Shown here: positions 9,835 through 18,038 of the stretch, piece by piece
How positions within the stretch are numbered: position 1 is the first letter of the stretch
Layout of the letters: every line of letters starts with the position of its first letter
Assembly (NCBI GenBank): GCA_944392655.1
Contig: CALXXL010000006.1
Location: 62,001 to 126,000, forward strand
Length of the DNA stretch: 64,000 nt
DNA from: an uncultured Victivallaceae bacterium
Lineage (GTDB): Bacteria > Verrucomicrobiota > Lentisphaeria > Victivallales > Victivallaceae
Direction: 5' to 3'
Notes under the pieces: generated by a model
What the model was told of the DNA's origin: nothing
Databases searched by the model: none
The model's input: only the letters and a program-made list of their open reading frames with translations
Made by a program: the position numbers and the translations under genes

Positions 9835-9885
9835 AATTCAACACTCCCTCTTCTTTAAATTTAGGTTTTTTGTATAATGTCGTAT

Positions 9886-9913
9886 AATATATACCCTGAT
9901 CAATAATTTTCAA
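9886..9913 (-). promoter_or_regulatory. Promoter of the marR-RND operon
   Basis: On the minus strand, TTGAAA (9908-9913), a 16-bp spacer, and TATATT (9886-9891), about 50 bp upstream of the marR ATG. Confidence 0.55.
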
Positions 9914-9918
9914 TCACA

Positions 9919-9942
9919 AATAGTTTGATTGGCAAAACTATT
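9919..9942. promoter_or_regulatory. Candidate MarR operator (inverted repeat)
   Basis: AATAGTTT and AAACTATT form perfect 8-bp arms around an 8-bp centre. The spacing and sequence resemble operators of several MarR-family proteins (for example FabT-like TTTGAT/ATCAAA sites). It lies immediately upstream of the marR -35 box. Confidence 0.6.
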
Positions 9943-10000
9943 TTTTCAGGCAAATTAATTTTCACAGCTTGATTTTTCACTTTTCCGTGTTACCCGGCTA

Positions 10001-10029
10001 TTGTCTGGTGGAGGTATCCGGTTTATAGT
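10001..10029 (+). promoter_or_regulatory. Candidate promoter of the sialidase-like gene
   Basis: TTGTCT (10001-10006), a 17-bp spacer, and TATAGT (10024-10029), 44 bp before the ATG. Confidence 0.5.
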
Positions 10030-10073
10030 ATATGGAATAAATTACAAAAAAATTCTTTTTATGGGGGTGATAT

Positions 10074-11849
10074 ATGGGTAAAGCAGTTATTTCCGGGCTA
10101 TTCCGGAAGATATGGGCGCCGGTGACGACCGGGCGTCCGGCGCATTCGCCGCATCTGGACATGATGATGCTTGATAATGGCGAGCTGCGCAGTTACGGCA
10201 GCCGGATTTTCGGTGATGGCGACTATATTCAGATTGTGCGCAAGAGTTTTGACTACGGCATAAGCTGGCAGGAGGAGCTTGCGGATCCGGCCACTCCGGG
10301 AGCGTCGGTAAAGAGTCCGTGGTCGGGGGATTATATTACCTTGCGGAATCAATTCTGCTATCCGGAGAATCCGGCGAGAATAGATGAGATTTCAGCGTCT
10401 CCTGCGATGTCGCGCAAACGGGAAAAGGGTGTATGGCTGTTCCGTTCGGAGTCCGGGCCGGACGGTCCGTTTTCGATGGAGCGGCTGTTTGAGGAGCCGT
10501 TTCACATTCAGCGTCAACCGCTGGCATTGAAGCGATGGCAAAGATGGCTGGTAGCGGCGGAAGAGCGGATTGAGAATAAAGTTTATCCGGTGGTGCTGCT
10601 TTCGGATGATGACGGCCGCACCTGGCGTAAAAAAGTTCTGCCGGCGCCGCCTTGTCACACGCAGGCTTATCCGCACAAGGGGTTGAGGTGGCGTTACTGC
10701 GGCTGTGAGCCGGTGGTGGCGGAATATGCGGACGGGCATCTTGAGATGCTTCTGCGCACGTCAACCGACTTCCATTATCACTGTTACTCTTATGATGGTG
10801 GCGAGAGCTGGGGAGAGATGACGCCGTCGCCGTTCTACAGTGTTGCCACGATGCCGAATCTGCTGTCGCTGTCGGATGGGCGGATGCTGGCGGTATGGAA
10901 CAACACCACGCCATTACCGGAGCTGGATCACGAGTTACAGCCGGAACTTCCTGCCTACGAACGTGACGGTAGCTGGGAAGATGTATTCACCAACCGCGAC
11001 GCCCTGCATGCGGCGATCTCCGAAGATCAGGGCAAAAGCTGGATTGGATTCCGGGAGCTGGTTCTGAATGAGCGGCGCAACGATGCGGATTTCCGCACCT
11101 CCGGCGGCAATTATGCCAGTCTGGACAAGAGTGTGCACCAGAATCAGGTATTTGAACTTCCGGAAAACAAGATTCTGGTCGGTTACGGCCAGCACCCGTT
11201 TTGTGAAGGTATTCTGCTGTTTGACCTTGGTTTTCTGTATGAGAAGAGCCGGAGCGATGATTTCCGCCACGGTCTGGTAAACTGGTCGGTACACCAGTAC
11301 CGCAAGAGTCTCTCCGGCGGCTACCGTTATGCGGGGCACTGTTCCTGGAACCGCTGTCCGGGAGCCTCTCTGGTACCGGCGCCCGACGGCTCATTGCGTG
11401 AGATGCTGCAAATTGCGCGTCATCCGGATGCGCGTTTGATGTACGAAAAAGAGGGAGCGGTGTGGAACTTCCCGGCCTCTCTGAGCGGCCGTATCACTCT
11501 GAAACTGCTCTTACAGCCCGGCAGTGCCGGGATACGGATTTCGCTTCTGGACCGTTGGATGAATCCGGTGGATGAGTATGTTAAAGAGGCGGCTGCGTTC
11601 TCGCTTACGCTGGATGCGGTGGGAAGAGTGGATGCAACTCAAATGGTAAAACCCGGAGTTGAATCAACGCTTGTACTGGAGTATGACCAGACTGCGGGAA
11701 AAATCCGTTACACCTGCGGGGAAAATTCCGGAGAATCGCCGCTGCTGAACAAACTATCAGGCATGATAAGTTACATTCATCTCCAGTCGCTGGCAGAGAG
11801 TGCCGATCCTTACGGGGTCTTGCTGGCGGGAATAGAGATGAATGGTTAA
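10074..11849 (+). CDS. Asp-box (BNR) sialidase-like protein, no signal peptide
   Basis: 591 residues with a GGGGGTGA RBS region. Four Asp-box motifs of the S-x-D-x-G-x-x-W type are readable: SFDYGISW (58-65), SDDDGRTW (177-184), SYDGGESW (239-246) and SEDQGKSW (316-323). Their spacing fits a six-bladed beta-propeller of the sialidase/neuraminidase fold. After about residue 400 a beta-rich C-terminal region follows, possibly a lectin-like jelly roll. I could not identify a full arginine triad, so sialidase activity itself is uncertain; other Asp-box proteins act on different glycans. There is no signal peptide, so it is probably cytoplasmic and would act on imported oligosaccharides. It is a single-gene unit. 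Confidence 0.75.
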   Translation: MGKAVISGLFRKIWAPVTTGRPAHSPHLDMMMLDNGELRSYGSRIFGDGDYIQIVRKSFDYGISWQEELADPATPGASVKSPWSGDYITLRNQFCYPENPARIDEISASPAMSRKREKGVWLFRSESGPDGPFSMERLFEEPFHIQRQPLALKRWQRWLVAAEERIENKVYPVVLLSDDDGRTWRKKVLPAPPCHTQAYPHKGLRWRYCGCEPVVAEYADGHLEMLLRTSTDFHYHCYSYDGGESWGEMTPSPFYSVATMPNLLSLSDGRMLAVWNNTTPLPELDHELQPELPAYERDGSWEDVFTNRDALHAAISEDQGKSWIGFRELVLNERRNDADFRTSGGNYASLDKSVHQNQVFELPENKILVGYGQHPFCEGILLFDLGFLYEKSRSDDFRHGLVNWSVHQYRKSLSGGYRYAGHCSWNRCPGASLVPAPDGSLREMLQIARHPDARLMYEKEGAVWNFPASLSGRITLKLLLQPGSAGIRISLLDRWMNPVDEYVKEAAAFSLTLDAVGRVDATQMVKPGVESTLVLEYDQTAGKIRYTCGENSGESPLLNKLSGMISYIHLQSLAESADPYGVLLAGIEMNG

Positions 11850-11852
11850 CCT

Positions 11853-11882
11853 CTCAGGGGGGGGACTTCCCCTCCCCTGGAG
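11853..11882. other. G-run stem-loop after the sialidase-like gene
   Basis: CTCAGGGG followed by more G (a G8 run at 11857-11864) can fold on CCCCTCCCCTGGAG (11869-11882). It is GC-rich and strong but has no T tract, so it would be an atypical terminator or an mRNA 3'-end stabiliser. Confidence 0.4.
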
Positions 11883-11924
11883 TCGTATGACGGATCAGAT
11901 TATCCGCGTTTTACTGAACACTTT

Positions 11925-12272
11925 CTATTTAAGCAGCTGAGCGTTTTCAAGAATTTTCAATCCGGCGGAACATGCGGGGCAGTCACACCACTTGCCGCCT
12001 GCGGCTTTAACCTCGCGGGCGTGGTCGGCGATGGCTTTTGCCTTTTCCGCGCCGAACAGCTCGATTCCGCGCGGCGAACTGAAGAATTCGATAACGTGAT
12101 CGATCGGGGCGATATCGGCCTTAATTTCAGCAATCAGCGCTTCAGCCGCGCTCTTTTCACTATTTGACCCGATCGCATTCAGCCACTTCTGTCCCGCCTC
12201 TTTCAACTCCTGACAGCAGGAAGGAGCGGCGATCATCGTTTTTACGGTTACAATAAGTTCATCTCTGTTCAT
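11925..12272 (-). CDS. Small conserved protein with C-terminal CDCPAC motif
   Basis: 115 residues, no signal peptide or membrane helix, predicted mostly helical. Notable are an early APSCCQELKEAGQKWL segment, a central acidic DIAPIDHVIEFF, and the C-terminal KWCDCPACSAGLKILE, which could bind a metal or form disulphides. From memory it resembles a small protein family common in anaerobic Firmicutes, sometimes labelled 'Hsp90-like' in databases without functional proof; it shares nothing with true Hsp90. It is transcribed alone, converging on the sialidase-like gene. The reading frame is solid; the function is unknown. Confidence 0.75.
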   Translation of the reverse strand: MNRDELIVTVKTMIAAPSCCQELKEAGQKWLNAIGSNSEKSAAEALIAEIKADIAPIDHVIEFFSSPRGIELFGAEKAKAIADHAREVKAAGGKWCDCPACSAGLKILENAQLLK

Positions 12273-12386
12273 TTTTCATCTCCATGGTTTGATAATCATA
12301 TTAAAAATCCGCCATTACCTGAAGCAATTTAACCGTATTTCATGCAAAATGCAAATATATACATGACATTCAGCTATTTTGCCAAT

Positions 12387-12415
12387 TTGCAATTCCGGGG
12401 ATAACAATATACATT
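12387..12415 (+). promoter_or_regulatory. Candidate promoter of the lemA-TPM operon
   Basis: TTGCAA (12387-12392), a 17-bp spacer and TACATT (12410-12415), with AAGGAG further on at the start of lemA. Confidence 0.5.
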
Positions 12416-12447
12416 AGCGTCAAAGCTAAACCCAAGGAGCTGTATAG

Positions 12448-13020
12448 ATGAAAAAGGTCTGGTTATTTGTGATAATTATTGCGGTCATAATTGTTGCGGT
12501 GCTGTGGTTCACGGTAAGTGTGCGCAACAGTTTGATTGCCATGGATGAATCGGTAAATGCGAACTGGAGTCAGATCGAGGCGCAGCTCCAGCGCCGTGCG
12601 GATCTGATCCCCAACCTGGTATCGGCGGTCAAAGGCTATGCGGTACACGAAGAGAAAATTTTCACCGAAGTGGCGGATGCCCGTGCCCGTCTTCTTGGAG
12701 CCGATGGTGCGCAGGCGAAAGCCGAAGCCAGCGACGAATTGAGCAATGCACTAGGCCGGCTCATGGCGATCGCTGAAAGCTATCCTGAGCTGAAGGCAGA
12801 TATCAGCTTTGTCCGTCTTCAGGATGAGCTTGCCGGCACGGAAAACCGTATTGCGGTAGCCCGTACGCGTTTCAACGATGCGGTGCGCAGTTACAATGCG
12901 GCGATCCGGCAGTTCCCAGGCTCGCTGTTTGCCGGAGGTATGGGGTTAACCATGCGGGAATATTTTGAATCGTCCACAGGCCGGACTGCATTGGAACAGA
13001 CTCCGGAATTTAAGTTTTAA
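12448..13020 (+). CDS. LemA family protein
   Basis: 190 residues with an N-terminal membrane anchor (VWLFVIIIAVIIVAVLWFTV) and then the LemA helical bundle. Family signatures are NANWSQIEAQLQRRADLIPNL (about 32-52), the KGYAVHEEKIFTEVADARA segment and AESYPELKADISF. It continues through the late VARTRFNDAVRSYNAAIRQFPGSLFA to a short tail. LemA proteins are membrane-anchored with the bulk of the protein on one side; their molecular role is poorly defined. The next gene, a TPM-domain protein 15 nt downstream, is the family's usual partner. An AAGGAG RBS precedes the ATG. Confidence 0.95.
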   Translation: MKKVWLFVIIIAVIIVAVLWFTVSVRNSLIAMDESVNANWSQIEAQLQRRADLIPNLVSAVKGYAVHEEKIFTEVADARARLLGADGAQAKAEASDELSNALGRLMAIAESYPELKADISFVRLQDELAGTENRIAVARTRFNDAVRSYNAAIRQFPGSLFAGGMGLTMREYFESSTGRTALEQTPEFKF

Positions 13021-13035
13021 GGAATAGTTGAAAAC

Positions 13036-13746
13036 ATGAAACGTTTTCTGATTACATTATTTGCCGGGCTGGTTCTTCCGGTTATGCTTTTGGGGTCAGA
13101 CTTCATTGTCCCGGAGCTGACCGGCCGGGTGGTTGACCAGAGCAAAACTCTGAACGCCAAAGAGAAGCGCCGGATTGAATCAGCGATTCTGCAGCTGGAA
13201 TCCGCCACCGGCGGTCAAATGGTGGTAGTATTTTTAAACAGCATCGGCAATACGCCGATTGAAGAGGTTGGCATCATGCTGGGCAACACCTGGCAGATCG
13301 GGCACAAGGGGCGGGACAACGGTGCGATTTTAATCGTGGTACCGGATGACCGTCAAATGCGGCTGGAGATCGGTTACGGCTGGGAGGGGCCGGTGAATGA
13401 TGCGCGTGCCGGAGATATAATCCGCGGCTTACAGGATTTCTTCCGTGCGGAAGATTATGCCGGCGGCGCGGTTTACGCGGTCAACAAGGTGCAGGAGTTC
13501 GTCACAGGCGAGGCGCCGGAGGGGATGGAGGAACCGCCGGAATCAGCTAAAGAGCCGTGGTATGAAGATAGCACAATACTTACCTTTATTGGTATTATTA
13601 TATTTATTATTCTGTCGTTTATTCCGAACAGAGACGGCTTCCACGGCAGTGGTGGCCGATTTGGCGGTGGCTTTCGCGGTGGCGGCGGTTTCTTCCGTGG
13701 TGGCGGCGGCCGATTTGGCGGCGGCGGTGCTTCGGGACGTTGGTAA
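13036..13746 (+). CDS. TPM-domain (YgcG-like) membrane protein with Gly-rich tail
   Basis: 236 residues: a signal peptide (MKRFLITLFAGLVLPVMLLG), then a TPM domain from about residue 30 to 155 (GRVVDQSKTLNAKEKRRIES, QMVVVFLNSI, RDNGAILIVVPDDRQMRLEIGYG). A membrane helix follows at about 183-200 (ILTFIGIIIFIILSFI), and the tail is low-complexity and rich in Gly, Phe and Arg (about 205-236). TPM domains have been linked to photosystem repair phosphatases in plants, and in bacteria they accompany LemA. The Gly/Phe-rich C terminus is characteristic of YgcG-type proteins. It forms an operon with lemA. Confidence 0.93.
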   Translation: MKRFLITLFAGLVLPVMLLGSDFIVPELTGRVVDQSKTLNAKEKRRIESAILQLESATGGQMVVVFLNSIGNTPIEEVGIMLGNTWQIGHKGRDNGAILIVVPDDRQMRLEIGYGWEGPVNDARAGDIIRGLQDFFRAEDYAGGAVYAVNKVQEFVTGEAPEGMEEPPESAKEPWYEDSTILTFIGIIIFIILSFIPNRDGFHGSGGRFGGGFRGGGGFFRGGGGRFGGGGASGRW

Positions 13747-13795
13747 AACCGCGACTGACGAGTACAAAAAAATCTCAGGTTTGGTATTTTTCCGG

Positions 13796-14899
13796 TTATT
13801 TCGGTCTACCGCGCACCCCGCCAGTAAATACTGCGAGTCCGATAACGATAAACAGTAATGGATTCCATAGCCATTGCAATTCCTCTGATATTTGCAACCT
13901 CCGGTCAATAATCGCCTGTTGGGGCTTATCGGGATTGACCCAGCAGTAGATGGATGCGTCGGCAGGCTTCTGCTGAATAATACGCAGTATATCATCTTCC
14001 AATGAAGCGGAATGAGTTTCATATCCGACGCCATACCTGTCGCATTGATAATACTGCCCGTCATACATATATTCATATTTAATATCTATGCTGTAAAGCT
14101 TTTCTCCGGCCTGTTCTTCTGCGGTCTCTGATTGAATCCTGCATTTGATAACAGTTGCCGGAGTTCTCACCCAGTTTTTAGCGGCGAAATAAGTTGTTAA
14201 AGGAAAAAGGAACAAGCTCCACAAGAGTAGTGATCCCATAAAGATGCACCCCAATCCTACCCATATCCATTCCCAGCGGCGTTTACGCCGGAGAGGTGTG
14301 GTCGACTTCCGGGACAATCCCCATACTGGTACGCCTAGCTGTTCAGCTAATTTTCCGGTATCGATCTCGATTTCATTTCTGCCGTAATGATCGAGCACAT
14401 TAATTCTGGAGCCGTCATATTTTACGATATTAAGCTCATAACTGTAATATCCCTGTCTTTCCACCTCATCCCGGCAGCGTTCTTTAATTATTTGCAGAGC
14501 GGCGATTTCAGACAAGAGAACCCGCTGCATGCACCCCCATTTTATCCGGCGGAAGGTTATATGCAACTCTTTCCTGAAATAATATCCGCTCTGCCAGTCA
14601 AATGTTGCCGGAAAGAAACATGACGATATATTCAACATTCCCATTATCAGCAAAAATCCGCCACACATGAACCAGTACCACACTCCGGACCATATCCCGG
14701 TAAATATTATGATTGTACCGAAAGTCAGCATAATTAAGCCAACACTCTTCCCCGCGATCCCTTCCCGGAATATCCAGCGATCCGGGCGGGAATCATCCAA
14801 TCTGGCGGTTATATGGCTGTTGCCTCCCGGCTCAAGCGGCTCATTGGAGATGCGTTCCCGCAGTTCCGCCAATTCCTGTTCAGATAACTTCATAAGCAC
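13796..14899 (-). CDS. DUF3592-type membrane protein, intact copy
   Basis: 367 residues. A charged N terminus (SEQELAELRERISNEPLEPG) ends in DRWIFREG. Two membrane helices follow (about 50-95), then a soluble domain with REELHITFRRIKWG- and YELNIVKYDGSRINVLDHYG-like strands. A third and fourth hydrophobic segment frame a DUF3592-like beta domain (ATVIKCRIQSETAEE, IDIKYEYMYDGQYYQCDRYG, CWVNPDKPQQAII), and a final helix precedes the end. The WVNP(D/N)xPxxA motif is characteristic of DUF3592. Function is unknown. Its upstream neighbour is a paralogue of almost identical layout that carries a premature stop. The two genes are 7 nt apart and probably co-transcribed. Confidence 0.8.
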   Translation of the reverse strand: MLMKLSEQELAELRERISNEPLEPGGNSHITARLDDSRPDRWIFREGIAGKSVGLIMLTFGTIIIFTGIWSGVWYWFMCGGFLLIMGMLNISSCFFPATFDWQSGYYFRKELHITFRRIKWGCMQRVLLSEIAALQIIKERCRDEVERQGYYSYELNIVKYDGSRINVLDHYGRNEIEIDTGKLAEQLGVPVWGLSRKSTTPLRRKRRWEWIWVGLGCIFMGSLLLWSLFLFPLTTYFAAKNWVRTPATVIKCRIQSETAEEQAGEKLYSIDIKYEYMYDGQYYQCDRYGVGYETHSASLEDDILRIIQQKPADASIYCWVNPDKPQQAIIDRRLQISEELQWLWNPLLFIVIGLAVFTGGVRGRPK

Positions 14900-14906
14900 T
14901 CCCGTT

Positions 14907-16019
14907 TCAGTTCTGTTCTCTTCTGGGGTGTCCTATCCCCGACGCTATAATGCTTATTCCGGCAAAAATAAACATAACCGGGAACCCTGCCCATGTCAGG
15001 AATCGTTGAGTTATCAAATTCCGCTCAAGTATCGCCTCATTTGGATTATCCGGATTAACCCAGCAATAAGTTGATTTGCCATACGGATATTTTTGAACCG
15101 CCTGTCGCATTTCATTCACGCCGGCATTTGAATATCCGCCGGAGTCGGCGACATCATAACGGCTTCCCCGGTACATTCTGTTCTCATACCAGTATTCATA
15201 TATAATGTTAGCTCGATAAACCGTACTACCACCATTACCGGAACTGCGTGACATTTTCGAGTCAAACTGGCTGGATATAATGGTTGCCGGCGTTATCACC
15301 CAACTCTGACTGGCAAGATATCGTTTTACCGGTAAAATTGTTACCCACCACAGTATTGCCGCGCCGACACAAACAAATATCAAACCGAACGCAAGCGCCA
15401 CCAATTTTCCTTTACGCGCCCCACCGTAGTTTTCCCAAGCCTCCTGCGGGCACCCCCAGATCGGCACGCCGAGTCCATCCGCCAGTTTCCCGGCATTATA
15501 TCCCAGGTCGTCAATATCGTAATATGTAGTCAAATTAATTCTGGTTCCGTCATATTCGACGATATTAAGTTCATAAGTATAATTAACAATTTTGTCTTTA
15601 CTGCGATTACGTTTTTTAATAACCTGCAACGTGGCGATATCATCCAGTCCACACTTGTCGCATCCGAAATTTATCACACCGCTGGCCGTCCTCCGCAGAC
15701 GCCAGTGAACATAGCATCCCTTTTTAAAATCGAATGTCTGCGCAGAACAATCCTTCAGCATCATAGATATACTGCCTACAAGAAGTGTTCCGCCCATAAT
15801 TCCGACAAGTATTTCCGCCCCCATCAGCCATGAAGTTATCAGCATTACCGCGTAGATCGCAGCCGCAATTATCATCATTTAAAAAATTATACTCTTCCGG
15901 AATATCCAACGCTCCGGATTGGAGGTATCCAGCTGACACATTGAAGTTTTTAGTTCGTAAGACGGCATCGGCTCCTGCGAAACCTGATTCTGCAAAGCGG
16001 TCAAATCATCATAATCCAT
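14907..16019 (-). pseudogene. DUF3592 paralogue interrupted by an in-frame TAA
   Basis: Read through, this is a 370-codon frame from the ATG at 16019 (AAGGAA 7 nt upstream), matching the 367-residue neighbour in length and order. Its N terminus (DDLTALQNQVSQEPMP, then NPERWIFRKSIIF) aligns with the neighbour's ERISNEPLEP and RPDRWIFREG. At codon 47 (15879-15881) a TAA stops translation. It is followed at once, in the same frame, by ATG ATG at 15878, so a 323-residue product lacking the N terminus could still be made. The rest is intact: DUF3592 motif CWVNPDNPNEAIL, hydrophobic segments and YELNIVEYDGTRINL. It may be a nonsense pseudogene, a reinitiated two-part gene or a sequencing error. Confidence 0.7.
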
Positions 16020-16078
16020 GGTTAATTCCTTCGCACCAAAAATATTGAAAAAATCATGCACCTTTATTTTAATGAATA

Positions 16079-16106
16079 ACTATAATATTATGGCAAAAAA
16101 TGTCAA
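16079..16106 (-). promoter_or_regulatory. Promoter of the DUF3592 pair
   Basis: On the minus strand, TTGACA (16101-16106), a 16-bp spacer, and TATAGT (16079-16084). It has a near-consensus -35 and lies 59 bp before the ATG at 16019. Confidence 0.65.
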
Positions 16107-16188
16107 GATAAAATTTTTCCGCATAAAACATTTTCCATTCATAAATCAAGCCTGTAAACGGGTTTTATAACAAGGATGAGCATTTTGA

Positions 16189-16217
16189 TTGACAAAATGG
16201 TAAATCAGTGCTAATTT
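16189..16217 (+). promoter_or_regulatory. Promoter of the symporter gene
   Basis: TTGACA (16189-16194), a 17-bp spacer, and TAATTT (16212-16217), 59 bp before the TTG at 16277. Confidence 0.6.
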
Positions 16218-16276
16218 TAATTTATATACTTTTTGCCGGGATAAATTGTGAATTCCGATAAACGGAGCAGCAATCA

Positions 16277-17584
16277 TTGTCTAACATCACATTCCATGGC
16301 AACAGCCATGAGACTATTACTGAAAAAGAGCAGATCATGAAAGATAGTAAAAAGAGAGCCGGCTTTAACGGCAAACAGTTTGCAATTTGGCTATTGGCCC
16401 TGGTGCTGGGTGGAATATTGGGAACCCTTAACATCGGTTGGCTGAATGAATTCTTCAATTTCATCGCCTCAGTCTATACGCGGCTGTTTCAGTTTGTCTC
16501 GGTACCGACAATTGCATTGGCGGTAACGACCACTCTGGCGCTGCTTGGCGCCCGGAAAAATACCGGTAGAATTTTTCTGCATACAATCATGTATACTCTG
16601 CTTACCACGGCAGCGGCGGCGCTGGTGGGACTTCTGCTGTTCAAGATTATCGAACCCGGCAATCTCCCGCTGGATGTAATTGAGCAGGGCTCTGCCACCG
16701 TCCCGGAAAATCTGGGTACGATTTCCTATTACAATCACATACTTTCTGTAATTCCGAACAATATTCTTGCGCCGTTATCATCAGGCAATGTATTAAGTAT
16801 TTTACTGGTGTCGGTTGCGGTGGGATTGGTTCTGGCGCAGAAGAAAGATTCCGAAAACATTCAGATACTGCTGAAAGGTATTATCGGGATGCAGGAGGTG
16901 CTGTTTGCGCTGATCAAAGGTCTGGTCTGGACGTTGCCGCTTGGTATTGTAGCATTTGCTGCGCAGCTTTCGGCGCAGGTATCGGCGGGATTTATCATTG
17001 GTTCACTGGGCAAATATGTAGCGGTGGTACTGGGTGGCAATTTAATTCAATTTTTCATTATTCTGCCTCTGTTTCTGCTGGTACGCGGCATAAATCCTTT
17101 AAAGGTATTCCGCTGTATGCTGCCGGCGGTGCTGATGGCGCTTTTCACCAAGAGTTCAGCGGCGACCTTGCCGGTAACGGTGGAATCGGCGGAAAACAAT
17201 TTAAAAGCCCGGAAAGAGGTAGCGCGTTTTGTCCTGCCGATCTGCTGTACCATTAATATGAATGGCTGTGCCGCCTTTATTCTGGTGACCTCGCTGTTTG
17301 TCATGCAGAATGGCGGGTGGGAACCGAGTGCGGCGACTCTTTTGCTGTGGTTTTTCATTTCGATCGTCTCGGCGATTGGCAATGCGGGGGTGCCGATGGG
17401 GTGTTATTTCCTGACGCTATCGTTAATGTCCGGCATACAGGCGCCAATAGGCATTCTTGGCATTATTCTGCCGATTTACACGATTATCGACATGATTGAA
17501 ACGGCGGAAAATGTCTGGTCAGACTCCTGTGTTTGTGCGATGGTAGACAAAACGTTGTCATCGTCACAGGAACCTTCAGCCTGA
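16277..17584 (+). CDS. Dicarboxylate/amino acid:cation symporter (DAACS family)
   Basis: 435 residues from a TTG at 16277 with GGAG 9 nt upstream; an ATG at 16337 (MKDSKKRAGF) is the alternative start. It is an integral membrane protein of the GltP/DctA/SstT type. Hairpin 1 is Ser-rich (LFTKSSAATLPVTVES). The TM7 signature appears as NMNGCAAFILVTS, where the family usually has NMDGT. Hairpin 2 reads GNAGVPMGCYFLTLS. These elements bind substrate and sodium. The Asp-to-Asn change in the NMDG motif may alter cation coupling or substrate. It likely imports an acidic or small neutral amino acid or a dicarboxylate. It is monocistronic, with its own promoter. Confidence 0.9.
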   Translation: MSNITFHGNSHETITEKEQIMKDSKKRAGFNGKQFAIWLLALVLGGILGTLNIGWLNEFFNFIASVYTRLFQFVSVPTIALAVTTTLALLGARKNTGRIFLHTIMYTLLTTAAAALVGLLLFKIIEPGNLPLDVIEQGSATVPENLGTISYYNHILSVIPNNILAPLSSGNVLSILLVSVAVGLVLAQKKDSENIQILLKGIIGMQEVLFALIKGLVWTLPLGIVAFAAQLSAQVSAGFIIGSLGKYVAVVLGGNLIQFFIILPLFLLVRGINPLKVFRCMLPAVLMALFTKSSAATLPVTVESAENNLKARKEVARFVLPICCTINMNGCAAFILVTSLFVMQNGGWEPSAATLLLWFFISIVSAIGNAGVPMGCYFLTLSLMSGIQAPIGILGIILPIYTIIDMIETAENVWSDSCVCAMVDKTLSSSQEPSA

Positions 17585-17591
17585 ATCTGCC

Positions 17592-17650
17592 CTCCGGCTG
17601 TTGTTTACAGGATAAAAACATACGCCTTAATTTTATCCTGTAAGCCGGAG
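17592..17650. other. Long bulged hairpin downstream of the symporter
   Basis: CTCCGGC (17592-17598) and TTACAGGATAAAA (17605-17617) pair perfectly with TTTTATCCTGTAA and GCCGGAG (17631-17650). That gives 20 bp in total, with a 6-nt bulge on the left arm and a 13-nt loop. No T tract follows on the plus strand. It may be an atypical terminator, an mRNA stabiliser or a small palindromic repeat element. The rest of 17651-17833 shows nothing coding. Confidence 0.55.
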
Positions 17651-17833
17651 TCACCGTAAAAATCTCAACTGCCTTGACTGGCTGAAATTATTACATATAA
17701 TACCGATCGGCATTGCCGATATCCATATATTTACCGGCAAATGAAAACGCCCGGACATAAATTCAAAGACAGTCTTTTAACAATTCAACTGCCGCAACTT
17801 CACCGCTTACCGATAAATGGTATTTTACAATAC

Positions 17834-17862
17834 AAAAAAAGCCGACCGGAATACCGATCGGC
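17834..17862 (-). terminator. Terminator of tRNA-Pro
   Basis: GCCGACCGG and CCGATCGGC (17841-17862) form a stem with one mismatch. On the minus strand it is followed by seven T (17834-17840). It sits 16 nt past the tRNA 3' end. Confidence 0.75.
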
Positions 17863-17877
17863 ATAAAACCCGAAAAA

Positions 17878-17955
17878 TGGTCGGGGTAGAGGGATTTGAA
17901 CTCTCGACCTTCACACCCCCAGTGTGACGCGCTAACCAGGCTGCGCTATACCCCG
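17878..17955 (-). tRNA. tRNA-Pro (anticodon GGG)
   Basis: On the minus strand the acceptor arms CGGGGTA and TACCCCG pair, with discriminator A and an encoded CCA at 17878-17880. The D-arm is AGCGC-AGCCTGGTTA-GCGC. The anticodon stem TCACA/TGTGA encloses the loop CTGGGGG, whose positions 34-36 read GGG. The T-arm contains GTTCAAATC. All four arms are present, giving proline specificity for CCC/CCU codons. Confidence 0.96.
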
Positions 17956-17965
17956 AGCTTTTTAT

Positions 17966-17993
17966 AATATACACAATATGAGCTGAAAATCAA
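17966..17993 (-). promoter_or_regulatory. Candidate promoter of tRNA-Pro
   Basis: On the minus strand, TTGATT (17988-17993), a 16-bp spacer and TATATT (17966-17971). It would give a leader of only a few nucleotides. Confidence 0.4.
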
Positions 17994-18038
17994 ATTGTTC
18001 TGCTATAAAAATAGAGCTTTATTTCCGGCTCGGTAATT

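Noticed and set aside
15879-15890. U-UUU-UUA-like slippery run at the DUF3592 stop
   Set aside because: The two halves are already in the same frame, so frameshifting is not needed, and the heptamer is not in the right phase.
17741-17869. 42-codon plus-strand frame
   Set aside because: It runs through the tRNA terminator hairpin, has no RBS and no peptide-like pattern.
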